Source: Pseudooceanicola onchidii (lineage in GTDB: Bacteria; Pseudomonadota; Alphaproteobacteria; Rhodobacterales; Rhodobacteraceae). From it: a stretch of DNA of 64,000 nt. The notes under the pieces were generated by a model. That model saw only the letters and a list, made by a program, of their open reading frames with translations, was not told the origin of the DNA and ran no database searches. A program made the translations under genes and the position numbers. Shown here in pieces: positions 25,058-32,496 of this stretch. Within the stretch, counting starts at the first letter, position 1. The number at the start of each line of letters is the position of its first letter. The DNA lies in contig NZ_SPUW01000001.1 in assembly GCF_004959925.1 (NCBI RefSeq), forward strand, positions 1-64,000, written 5' to 3'.

Positions 25058-26089
25058 GTGACTTACCTTGTGTTGTCCGGTTGTCTGGCGTTTTGCGCTG
25101 GTGTCATTCTTACTGGCGTCGTCCGATATGCGGCTTTGCGCCGGGGTGTCATGGACGTGCCGAATGCGCGCTCTTCACATTCGGTTCCCACACCACGCGG
25201 CGGCGGTCTTTCGTTTGTGGCCATCACCTTGGCGTTTTCGGCAGTGGCCGGAGCTGCAGGTTGGATCCGACAAGACCTGGCATTGGCCTTGGGGATCGGG
25301 GGCGGTCTGATTGCGGCAATCGGAATCGCCGACGATGTGTGGACGCTCGGCACCAGGCTCAGGCTGATGGCCCATGCCGCGTCCGCCGTGCTGGTCATGG
25401 TCTTGCTTGGACCGGTAGCCACTTTGCCATACCCCAGCGGTGAACTGGCATTCGGGCCATTCGCCTGGATCATCACCTTTCTTTTCGCGATATGGCTCGT
25501 CAACCTGACGAACTTCATGGATGGCATCAACGGTATCTCAGGTGTTCATGCCCTGGCCTTCTGTTTGGTAACGCTAATTCTGGCCTTGTCCGCCGAGGAC
25601 CATTCGACTGCTACGGCGAGTGTCGTATTGGGCGCCGCAGTCGGCGGATTTCTGGTTTGGAACTTCCCTGTCGGCAAGATCTTCATGGGGGACGCGGGCT
25701 CGGGTTTCTTGGGTATGGCCGCCCTGATCCTGATGCTGGCACGGGGCTGGTCAGCCTCAGAAGGATCCGCCGTCCTGATCCTTCTTGCGCCGTTCATCAC
25801 TGACGCCACGCTCACCTTGGTCTTGCGATTGGCAGAGGGGGAGGCCGTCATGCAAGCGCATCGTCGCCATTTGTATCAAAGGCTTTCGCGGATCTGGGGC
25901 AGCCACGTCAAGGTTACCGTGTGCTTCGCGGCGGTTGAGCTTCTGGTCATGCTTCCTTTGGCTCTTTGGGCCAGCGGATTTTTTGGCCACCCTGCATCAG
26001 GCACTGCATTGCTTCTCGCCTATGCCCTGTGCGCAGGAACCTGGCTGCTCACTCTTCGGCCGACACAGCGCAAAGATCCGGCGCGATGA
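25058..26089 (+). CDS. polyprenyl-phosphate sugar-1-phosphate transferase (WecA/WbpL family)
   Basis: The 343-residue protein is a polytopic member of the MraY/WecA family that starts lipid-linked repeat synthesis by moving a sugar phosphate from a UDP-sugar to undecaprenyl phosphate. Diagnostic motifs are NARSSHSVPTPRGGG, GIADDVWTLG, WLVNLTNFMDGINGI, KIFMGDAGSGFLG and the cytoplasmic-loop HRRHLYQRL. The overall form is closest to WbpL, which accepts N-acetylated 6-deoxy sugars such as FucNAc or diNAcBac as well as GlcNAc, but the substrate cannot be decided. It uses a GTG start 9 nt after GAGGGA. Its stop overlaps the LegF ATG as ATGA. Confidence 0.92.
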   Translation: MTYLVLSGCLAFCAGVILTGVVRYAALRRGVMDVPNARSSHSVPTPRGGGLSFVAITLAFSAVAGAAGWIRQDLALALGIGGGLIAAIGIADDVWTLGTRLRLMAHAASAVLVMVLLGPVATLPYPSGELAFGPFAWIITFLFAIWLVNLTNFMDGINGISGVHALAFCLVTLILALSAEDHSTATASVVLGAAVGGFLVWNFPVGKIFMGDAGSGFLGMAALILMLARGWSASEGSAVLILLAPFITDATLTLVLRLAEGEAVMQAHRRHLYQRLSRIWGSHVKVTVCFAAVELLVMLPLALWASGFFGHPASGTALLLAYALCAGTWLLTLRPTQRKDPAR

Positions 26090-26775
26090 AAATTCTTGCC
26101 GTCATTCCTGCTAGAGGTGGATCCAAACGCTTGCCTGGCAAGAATGTCCGGCCGTTAGGGGGCATTCCACTTCTCGGGTGGTCTGCCCGTTTCGCAACGT
26201 CCTCGGGTTTGTTTTCTCGGGTCGTGTTGTCCACCGACGACCCTGCCATCGCCAAAGTCGGAGAAGCATTTGATCTGTCAGTTCCTGGCCTGAGGCCTGC
26301 GGAATTGGCCAGCGATACGGCAACGTCTGCGGACGCAGCCCTGCATGCGCTTTCGGTCGCATCGGGCGGACCTTTTGATGCGCTGGCCCTGTTGCAACCG
26401 ACCAACCCTTTCAGGGACGCCAAGGACTGGCTCCGGGCGATCGATTGTCTCGGCTCGTCCGACGCTCCGGCAATCATCGGGGTATCGCAAGCGGATCATC
26501 CGCCACAGCACATGTTCTTGCACAGGGACGGAGCCTTGGCCCCACTCTTTCCCGAAGGTTTGAAGAAAAGAAGTCAGGACCTGCCTGAAACAGTATTTGT
26601 AAACGGCTCGATGTATTTGGTCCGGACCGAAGTTCTTGAACAGACCCGTAGTTTTTTCCCTGATGGCACCAAGGCTGTGTTGTGCGCGGATCGGGCTGCG
26701 TCAATCGATATCGACACGCATGAAGACTTTGACGACGCCGAATGGCTGGTCCATCGAAGAGGTCTTGCCCCTTAG
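26086..26775 (+). CDS. legF: CMP-nonulosonic acid cytidylyltransferase (NeuA/LegF family)
   Basis: The 229-residue protein activates a nine-carbon sugar acid with CTP. Signatures are VIPARGGSKRLPGKNVRPLGG (nucleotide binding), VVLSTDDPAIAKV, LLQPTNPFRDAKD, ETVFVNGSMYLVR and the acidic DIDTHEDFDDAEWL near the C-terminus. The ATG overlaps the upstream stop by ATGA. It completes the pathway whose earlier steps lie on the other strand at 20584-24935 and at 32497. The product would be CMP-legionaminic acid or a related CMP-sugar. It is convergent with the deacetylase-like gene, with only 9 bp between stops. Confidence 0.92.
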   Translation: MKILAVIPARGGSKRLPGKNVRPLGGIPLLGWSARFATSSGLFSRVVLSTDDPAIAKVGEAFDLSVPGLRPAELASDTATSADAALHALSVASGGPFDALALLQPTNPFRDAKDWLRAIDCLGSSDAPAIIGVSQADHPPQHMFLHRDGALAPLFPEGLKKRSQDLPETVFVNGSMYLVRTEVLEQTRSFFPDGTKAVLCADRAASIDIDTHEDFDDAEWLVHRRGLAP

Positions 26776-26784
26776 CGCGGTCAG

Positions 26785-28164
26785 TCACGCCCGGTTGACG
26801 AGGTGTTCGAAAAGGGCCCAGTCCTGTGCGGACACGAAATGACTGTTGTGCCAGAGCAGTGTGAACGTGCCGCCATATGCCATAGCGCGGTCCTGCAGTG
26901 TCTCGAAGGCCGAATAGGCTTCTTCAGTGTATCCCAAGCCCATGTACTTGGGTGCAATCACCGAACACTCCATCGCGATCAAGGGGCGTTGCTGCAATTT
27001 CAATTCACGACCTTCGGCAAAGCTCCACATCGGAAAGGCGTGCGCAGTTCCGTACCTGAAACCCGCGGCATCCGGAAAACTGCCCGAGGTGTCGTAGGCA
27101 AAGCCGGCGGCCTCGAGATGCTCGGGTGTCTGCGCCATGTCCCAACGAAGATAATGCTGCCGATTGCCTTGCCCGTGAACATCTGTGGACATTCCGATCT
27201 GTTCGAGCGTGTTCAGAAGATTTGCACGTTCTTCCGAAATTTGCCGAAGGTCACGGAAGGTGTTGTAGCTGCCGTGCAGGCCCAAACGGTGGCCTCTGTT
27301 CGCAAGTCGCGCAAGCAGGTTGCGTATCCGCGGTTCACGTAGACAATAAGACCCGTCAATGGCACCACCGGAATGTCCCGAAATGATGTAGAATTCCCCG
27401 TGCTGCCCCGCGGTCTCAAGCACCTTCATATATCTGTCGAAGGTATTCGCGCTATCAAGATGCCCGATCCCAAGCGGCGCGAGACAGCCGTTCAGCGCGC
27501 GTCGGATCGCCAATCCCGGGTCTTTTCGATTGATGATGTCGCCGCCGACCGACCGGGCCCAAGCCAGCGGTTTCCGCAGATCGGGCGAGAAGGGTTGATC
27601 GACATCGCACGAGACCTGCATGTCACCGCGGGCAGGAGGGGAAATAGTTCCCGGCCAAAGGTGATTGATGAGGTTACGCAAAAGGTTGACCGCTTCGTCA
27701 ACCACCGGCCTGTCCAACCAGCCTTCGCGAAAGGCAAGGCTCTGGCGTGCGGCAAAGCGGTCGTGGGTGTCACGGTCGACAGTCAGGGTTTCTTCGATGC
27801 CGGACAATATGATCGCCGGCAGGGCAAGGGGATCAAAGTTCAAACGCAGAGAGTCTTCGGCCGTTGTCAGGTCCGGCTCCGAGTCGGACAGTACGGGAAG
27901 GTCGGCCTGTGTGAGAAACGGGCTGAATGCCGCACCGAGGCGCCTGGTCGGGTCCAGTTGTCGTTTGCCCGACTGCAGGTCGCCGAACAGCGCCGCAGCT
28001 CGTGCCGGGAACGACAGCACCTTGCTGTCGCGCGACAACACGAACTCCTGACCTGTGCCAAGCTCTGTCGACGCCTGCAGGCCCAATTGATCTTCAAAGA
28101 CCCATTTGGCCAACCAATCCCAAACTGGCCCAGCCGGGCGCGTTATCCGAAAGCTGTCACGCAC
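26785..28164 (-). CDS. polysaccharide deacetylase-like protein with long N-terminal domain
   Basis: The 459-residue protein has an unfamiliar N-terminal 170 residues, then a NodB-like region: MQVSCDVDQPFSP (metal-binding aspartates), YIISGHSGGAIDGSYCL, HRLGLHGSYNTF (histidine motif), and TLLWHNSHFV near the end. It resembles the uncharacterised DUF7033 plus polysaccharide deacetylase arrangement found in surface-polymer loci. It would remove an acetyl group from an amino-sugar unit, in the cytoplasm since there is no signal peptide. GTG start at 28164 overlaps the aminotransferase stop by 8 nt, so it is the last gene of the wbpA-wbpB-wbpD-wbpE operon. Activity is unproven. Confidence 0.75.
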   Translation of the reverse strand: MRDSFRITRPAGPVWDWLAKWVFEDQLGLQASTELGTGQEFVLSRDSKVLSFPARAAALFGDLQSGKRQLDPTRRLGAAFSPFLTQADLPVLSDSEPDLTTAEDSLRLNFDPLALPAIILSGIEETLTVDRDTHDRFAARQSLAFREGWLDRPVVDEAVNLLRNLINHLWPGTISPPARGDMQVSCDVDQPFSPDLRKPLAWARSVGGDIINRKDPGLAIRRALNGCLAPLGIGHLDSANTFDRYMKVLETAGQHGEFYIISGHSGGAIDGSYCLREPRIRNLLARLANRGHRLGLHGSYNTFRDLRQISEERANLLNTLEQIGMSTDVHGQGNRQHYLRWDMAQTPEHLEAAGFAYDTSGSFPDAAGFRYGTAHAFPMWSFAEGRELKLQQRPLIAMECSVIAPKYMGLGYTEEAYSAFETLQDRAMAYGGTFTLLWHNSHFVSAQDWALFEHLVNRA

Positions 28165-29272
28165 GGCTGAGCACGTCGATGACGCGGTCCTGGTCCGCCT
28201 CGGACAGATAGGGATGCATCGGAAGGCTGAACACGGTTTGCGCCGCCAGTTCCGAATTGGGCAATCCGTTCGGGTCGCACGGAAACTCGCGGTAGGCTGT
28301 CTGTTTGTTCAAGGGGCGGGGATAATAGATCGCAGACGGAATGCCTGCGGCCTTCAGCGCAGACATTGCGTTGTCGCGCGCCGCAGGTGTGTCGGTTCGA
28401 AGGGTATATTGAGCCCAGATCGACCGGTAACCCTCTGGAATGACGGGTGTCGCAAACTTTGTGGACAGGCCCGTCGTGTATCGTCTGGCAATACGGTTCC
28501 GGGCTTCGATCTCCTCGCCATATACGGCCAGTTTTTCCAGCAGCACCGCTGCTTGCAGGGTGTCGAGCCGGGAGTTCCGTCCAATGCGTACATTGTCGTA
28601 TTTCTCGGCGCCCTTGCCATGAACGCGCAGACTGTCGAGCAGGACTGCAAGGTCAGCATCGTCGGTGAACAAGGCGCCACCGTCGCCATAGCATCCCAGG
28701 GGTTTCGCCGGGAAAAACGATGTTGTCGTGATCTTGCCGAAAGTCCCCGTCATCTGTCCTTTGATCGATCCTCCGAACCCCTGCGCGCTATCGCCGATGA
28801 CGACGGCACTGGCAGCCTCAGCGATGCGCGAGACCTCGGGGTAGTCGGCCGGGAGCCCGAAAAGATCCACCGGAATGATCACTGCGGGTCGCAGGCCCAG
28901 ATCGCGGGCATGTTCAATCGCGCGCGACAGGCTGTTCGGACACATGTTATAGGTTGCGAGGTCGACATCAACGAAGACGGGGACGGCGCCTGTGCCCGGA
29001 ACGACCTCGGCTGTTGCGGCGAAAGTAAAGGACGGCACCAGAACGGCATCGCCGGGACCGACGCCCAAAGCAATCAGGGCAAGCTCCAGCGCATCGGTGC
29101 CGTTTGCGCAGCTGACGCAATGTGCCGCGCCGCAAAACTCGGCAAGAGCGGTCTCAAGTTCCTTGACCTCGGGCCCCATGATATAGCTGCCATGCGAAAG
29201 GACCGCCGCGATCCGCTTTTCGATGCCAGTGCGCAAACGATCTTGTTGTGCGGCGAGGTCTATGAAGTGCAT
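28157..29272 (-). CDS. wbpE: UDP-sugar 3-aminotransferase, WbpE-like
   Basis: The 371-residue DegT-family PLP enzyme starts MHFIDLAAQQDRLRTGIEKR and shows SHGSYIMGPEVKELE, ANGTDALELALIALG, SFTFAATAEV, D161 in IGDSAQGFGGSIKG and the PLP lysine K190 in TTSFFPAKPLGCYGDGGA. These features match WbpE/WlbC, which transaminates UDP-3-keto-GlcNAcA to UDP-GlcNAc3NA using glutamate. The flanking WbpD-, WbpB- and WbpA-like genes make this assignment strong. The gene lies 3 bp after the acetyltransferase stop, in one operon. It is distinct in sequence and role from the CBS-linked aminotransferase at 20584-22068. Confidence 0.92.
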   Translation of the reverse strand: MHFIDLAAQQDRLRTGIEKRIAAVLSHGSYIMGPEVKELETALAEFCGAAHCVSCANGTDALELALIALGVGPGDAVLVPSFTFAATAEVVPGTGAVPVFVDVDLATYNMCPNSLSRAIEHARDLGLRPAVIIPVDLFGLPADYPEVSRIAEAASAVVIGDSAQGFGGSIKGQMTGTFGKITTTSFFPAKPLGCYGDGGALFTDDADLAVLLDSLRVHGKGAEKYDNVRIGRNSRLDTLQAAVLLEKLAVYGEEIEARNRIARRYTTGLSTKFATPVIPEGYRSIWAQYTLRTDTPAARDNAMSALKAAGIPSAIYYPRPLNKQTAYREFPCDPNGLPNSELAAQTVFSLPMHPYLSEADQDRVIDVLSRA

Positions 29273-29275
29273 GGA

Positions 29276-29848
29276 TCAGTCCTCTTGGCGTTGAAGGCGA
29301 CCGTCCGTCTCGACATAACGTTCACCGGTTCGCGGACAAACGAGACTGTCGTCCAACCTTTCGCCGGATTGGCTGACCCATCCGATCTGTCGCGCGGGGA
29401 CTCCGGCCATCAAGGCGTAATCAGGCACATCGCGTGTCACCACGGCGCCTGCCGCGATCATGCACCACTGGCCAAGTGTATTGCCGCAGACGATGGTCGC
29501 ATTTGCACCGATAGTTGCTCCGCGTTTTACCAACGTGGCGCCGAATTCATCCTTGCGTTCGACGTTTGCGCGGGGCGTCAATACGTTCGTGAAAACGCAG
29601 GACGGGCCGCAAAACACGTCATTCTCAAGTGTGACGCCCTTGTACAGCGCGACATTGTTCTGGATCTTGCAGCCGTCGCCGATCGTAACCTGCGGCCCGG
29701 CCATGACGTTTTGCCCCAGGATACAGTCGGTGCCGATCCGGGTGTCCGACAGAACGTGCACAAAATGCCAGAGCTTCGACCCGGCGCCGATCTCGACCCG
29801 ATCATCGATGTAGGCGCTCTCGTGCACGAAGGCTGTTTCGGCGATCAT
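29276..29848 (-). CDS. wbpD: UDP-GlcNAc3NA N-acetyltransferase, WbpD-like
   Basis: The 190-residue protein is a hexapeptide-repeat acetyltransferase from start to end (TAFVHESAYIDDRVEIGAGS, KLWHFVHVLSDTRIGTDCIL, GQNVMAGPQVTIGDGCKI, then GANATIVCGNTLGQW). It has the same length as Pseudomonas WbpD and Bordetella WlbB. It would acetylate the 3-amino group to give UDP-GlcNAc3NAcA. Its ATG overlaps the WbpB stop by ATGA. Hexapeptide enzymes share a fold, so the specificity rests on the operon. Confidence 0.92.
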   Translation of the reverse strand: MIAETAFVHESAYIDDRVEIGAGSKLWHFVHVLSDTRIGTDCILGQNVMAGPQVTIGDGCKIQNNVALYKGVTLENDVFCGPSCVFTNVLTPRANVERKDEFGATLVKRGATIGANATIVCGNTLGQWCMIAAGAVVTRDVPDYALMAGVPARQIGWVSQSGERLDDSLVCPRTGERYVETDGRLQRQED

Positions 29849-30789
29849 CGCAACACCTTTGTGATGTCCGGGTGTTGTTCTCCGCGCGTGGGCTGCAATG
29901 GCGCGTTCAGGATCTCGGTCACCAGTTCGATGGACGGGCGCACGGCGTCAAGACCGTATCCCTTGCCGTCCAGCACGTTTTGATAGCTGGCCGTATGCAG
30001 GTCGGTGAAGCCGCCCGAGAATTCGATTTCCTCGCCTTCAACCGTGATGGATCGATGTGTCGTCTGGCCTTCGGGCGTGTGCGACGGCAGGTGGTCGCGG
30101 TTGATGGACAACACCCACCTGACCCTCGCCTTTGCGAATTCCAGGTATCCTGCCGCTGCATCGTGGCCACGATGGTGCACGATGTTTTCCTTGAGCGGGC
30201 CGAAAATGAACCCGAGCATATCGTAGAAATGGACGCCGATATTCGTGGCGATGCCTCCCGACTTGGCGACAGCGCCTTTCCAGCTTGCGTGATACCACGA
30301 TCCGCGCGATGTAAAGTACCCCAGGTCGACGTCATAGATCTTGTCCGCCGGGCCGTTCGCAACCTTGTCTCGCAGGGCAAGAATCGCAGGATGCAGCCTC
30401 AGCTGTAGGATCGAATTGATGCGCTGCCCGGTCTGACCTTCCAGCGCGGCGAGGCGATCGAGATCCTTGGTGTCGAGGACCAGCGGCTTTTCACAGATCG
30501 CATCCGCACCCGATCGCAAGGCAAAGGCCATGTGCGCGTGGTGCAGGTAATTGGGTGAACAGATGCCGACGTAAGACACTTTCCGGTCGGTCTGCTGCAT
30601 GTCGGCCATGGCTGCGTCAAACCGCTCGAACTCGGTGTGAAAGGCGGCCTTGGGAAAGTAGCTGTCGATCACGCCGACGCTGTCGTTCACGTCCATGGCA
30701 AGCACAAGGTCTCCGCCGGTATCACGGATCGCCTTCATATGTCTGGGGGCAATATATCCGGCAGCGCCAATAAGTGCGTAGTTCGTCAT
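29845..30789 (-). CDS. wbpB: UDP-GlcNAcA 3-dehydrogenase, WbpB-like
   Basis: The 314-residue Gfo/Idh/MocA oxidoreductase has an N-terminal Rossmann fold (NYALIGAAGYIAPRHMKAIR) and a C-terminal alpha/beta substrate domain. EKPLVLDTKDLD contains the conserved EKP motif of the family. WbpB/WlbA oxidises C3 of UDP-GlcNAcA. The GAAGYIAPRHMKAI start is characteristic of that subgroup. It is 3 bp downstream of wbpA and overlaps wbpD by 4 nt. Confidence 0.92.
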   Translation of the reverse strand: MTNYALIGAAGYIAPRHMKAIRDTGGDLVLAMDVNDSVGVIDSYFPKAAFHTEFERFDAAMADMQQTDRKVSYVGICSPNYLHHAHMAFALRSGADAICEKPLVLDTKDLDRLAALEGQTGQRINSILQLRLHPAILALRDKVANGPADKIYDVDLGYFTSRGSWYHASWKGAVAKSGGIATNIGVHFYDMLGFIFGPLKENIVHHRGHDAAAGYLEFAKARVRWVLSINRDHLPSHTPEGQTTHRSITVEGEEIEFSGGFTDLHTASYQNVLDGKGYGLDAVRPSIELVTEILNAPLQPTRGEQHPDITKVLR

Positions 30790-30792
30790 GTG

Positions 30793-32121
30793 TCAGGCTT
30801 TCACTATGTTGTCGGCCGGGGTGCGGTAGACGCCACGACTATCGATGATGACAGCAGCGTTGTCCGCGATGACCTGATAGTCGAAACGGCTGTGGTCCGT
30901 GGCAAGCACGACCGCGTCGAAGCTTGCAATGGTCTCTGCGGTCAGTTCAGTGCTTGCGAGATCGAATTGATGTTCCCTCATCTTTGGGAAAACCGGGACA
31001 TGCGGGTCCGAATAGGCGACGTCGCCACCAGAGGCGCGGATCAGCTCCATGATCTGGACCGACGGGCTCTCGCGCATGTCGTCGACGTTCTTCTTGTAGG
31101 CGATCCCAAGCACAAGGACCCGGCTGCCCTTCAAGGATTTCTCACGTTCGTTCAGTGCTTTGACCAGCTTGCCAACGACGTAGTCGGGCATGGCCTGATT
31201 GATTTCGCCTGACAGTTCGATGAAACGCGTGTGAAGCCCGTATTCCCGCGCTTTCCAAGTCAGATAGAACGGATCGATCGGAATGCAGTGCCCCCCGAGC
31301 CCCGGGCCGGGGTAATAAGGCGTGAACCCGAAAGGTTTGGTGGCTGCCGCGTCGATGACTTCGTGGATGTCGATGGCCATGCGATCCGCAACGATCTTCA
31401 TTTCGTTCACGAGGCCGATGTTCACGGCTCGATGGATGTTCTCAAGCAGCTTGGTCATTTCAGCCGCGCGGGTTGAAGAAACCGGGACGATGCGATCGAT
31501 GGCCTGCCCGTACAGCCTTTGGCCGACATCAAGGCAGGTTGCCGTATGGCCTCCGACAACCTTCGGTATCGAATGGGTCGAGAAACGTTCATTGCCCGGA
31601 TCCTCCCGCTCAGGAGAATAAACCAGAAAGACGTCCTGACCGACCACCAGACCGCGCGTTTCGATCCGAGGCAGAATTTCCTCTTCGGTCGTGCCGGGGT
31701 ACGTTGTGCTTTCAAGCGAGATCACCTGACCTGCCCGCAGAAACGGCACGATGGAATTCATGGTGTCGGTGACGAAGCTGAGATCCGGTTCGCGGTACTT
31801 GTTCAGTGGGGTCGGCACGCAGAGTATGAGAGCATCGGCCTCTGACGCACGGCTGAAATCGGTCGTGCACGTCATCCCTTGCGCGACCGCATTGGCGACG
31901 TCGTCATCGCTGATGTGTTCAATGCCCGAATGACCGGCGTTCAGTTCGTCAACCTTGCGAGAATCGATGTCGAAGCCAATGACCTTGTAACCGAGAGATG
32001 CAAATCGGAGAGCCAGAGGCTGCCCGACGTATCCCATTCCCAAGATGCCTATGACGGCCTGACGCGCGTCGAGCTTTGACCCCAATCCGATTGCTGCGTG
32101 CGGCGAAGTAATGTTGTCCAA
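30793..32121 (-). CDS. wbpA: UDP-N-acetylglucosamine 6-dehydrogenase, WbpA-like
   Basis: The 442-residue protein belongs to the UDP-sugar 6-dehydrogenase family. It has the N-terminal NAD site [35 protein letters not shown], the central dimer helix ([20 protein letters not shown]) and the catalytic segment [17 protein letters not shown]. The latter contains the active cysteine in the GGHCIPIDP motif typical of the N-acetylhexosamine branch. It oxidises C6 of UDP-GlcNAc to the uronic acid. The frame begins at TTG 32121, with GAGG about 5 nt upstream. No ATG exists before the NAD-binding motif. It is the first gene of the five-gene leftward operon. Confidence 0.92.
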   Translation of the reverse strand: MDNITSPHAAIGLGSKLDARQAVIGILGMGYVGQPLALRFASLGYKVIGFDIDSRKVDELNAGHSGIEHISDDDVANAVAQGMTCTTDFSRASEADALILCVPTPLNKYREPDLSFVTDTMNSIVPFLRAGQVISLESTTYPGTTEEEILPRIETRGLVVGQDVFLVYSPEREDPGNERFSTHSIPKVVGGHTATCLDVGQRLYGQAIDRIVPVSSTRAAEMTKLLENIHRAVNIGLVNEMKIVADRMAIDIHEVIDAAATKPFGFTPYYPGPGLGGHCIPIDPFYLTWKAREYGLHTRFIELSGEINQAMPDYVVGKLVKALNEREKSLKGSRVLVLGIAYKKNVDDMRESPSVQIMELIRASGGDVAYSDPHVPVFPKMREHQFDLASTELTAETIASFDAVVLATDHSRFDYQVIADNAAVIIDSRGVYRTPADNIVKA

Positions 32122-32496
32122 GGAAGCCTCGCGAATGTCGTGAATCGATTATTGCAAATGCGCCCGAACGTATCGGCGGAGCGCGGGTCCGGTCTGGTTC
32201 GTCGCGCAGGACGGCTGGGTGTCATCCGGTGCGTTGGCAGTGAAACCTATCCAGTATTCGACCATCATCTCAACGAAGTCTCTTGAACCGTCATGCCGCC
32301 ACACGATGATCGAGGCCTATTGCATGGCTACAAGATGCACAAGGCTGCCTCTGCCATGCCGGGTCCGTCGCTTCATCCGCCGGGCAGGACCCCAAGGGGG
32401 GCTGAGCCAAATTTCGCCAACAAAAAGTTGTCCTGCATTTGACCTTCGATTAGGGACTAGCGCAGGTTTCGATAGTAAATTGTGTGGAGTCCGGAC
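32122..32496. other. divergent intergenic region between wbpA and the dehydratase gene
   Basis: About 375 bp without a supportable gene separate two divergently transcribed pathway genes. A TTGACC at 32439-32444 and an AT-rich GATAGTAAAT at 32471-32480 sit upstream of the rightward start, but the spacing is too long for one promoter. GGAG at 32486-32489 is the ribosome binding site of the dehydratase gene. The short frames inside have no supporting features. Confidence 0.5.

Noticed and set aside
28106-29983. A 625-codon frame on the plus strand across the aminotransferase and acetyltransferase genes
   Set aside because: It is antisense to wbpE and wbpD, has shadow composition and no ribosome binding site.
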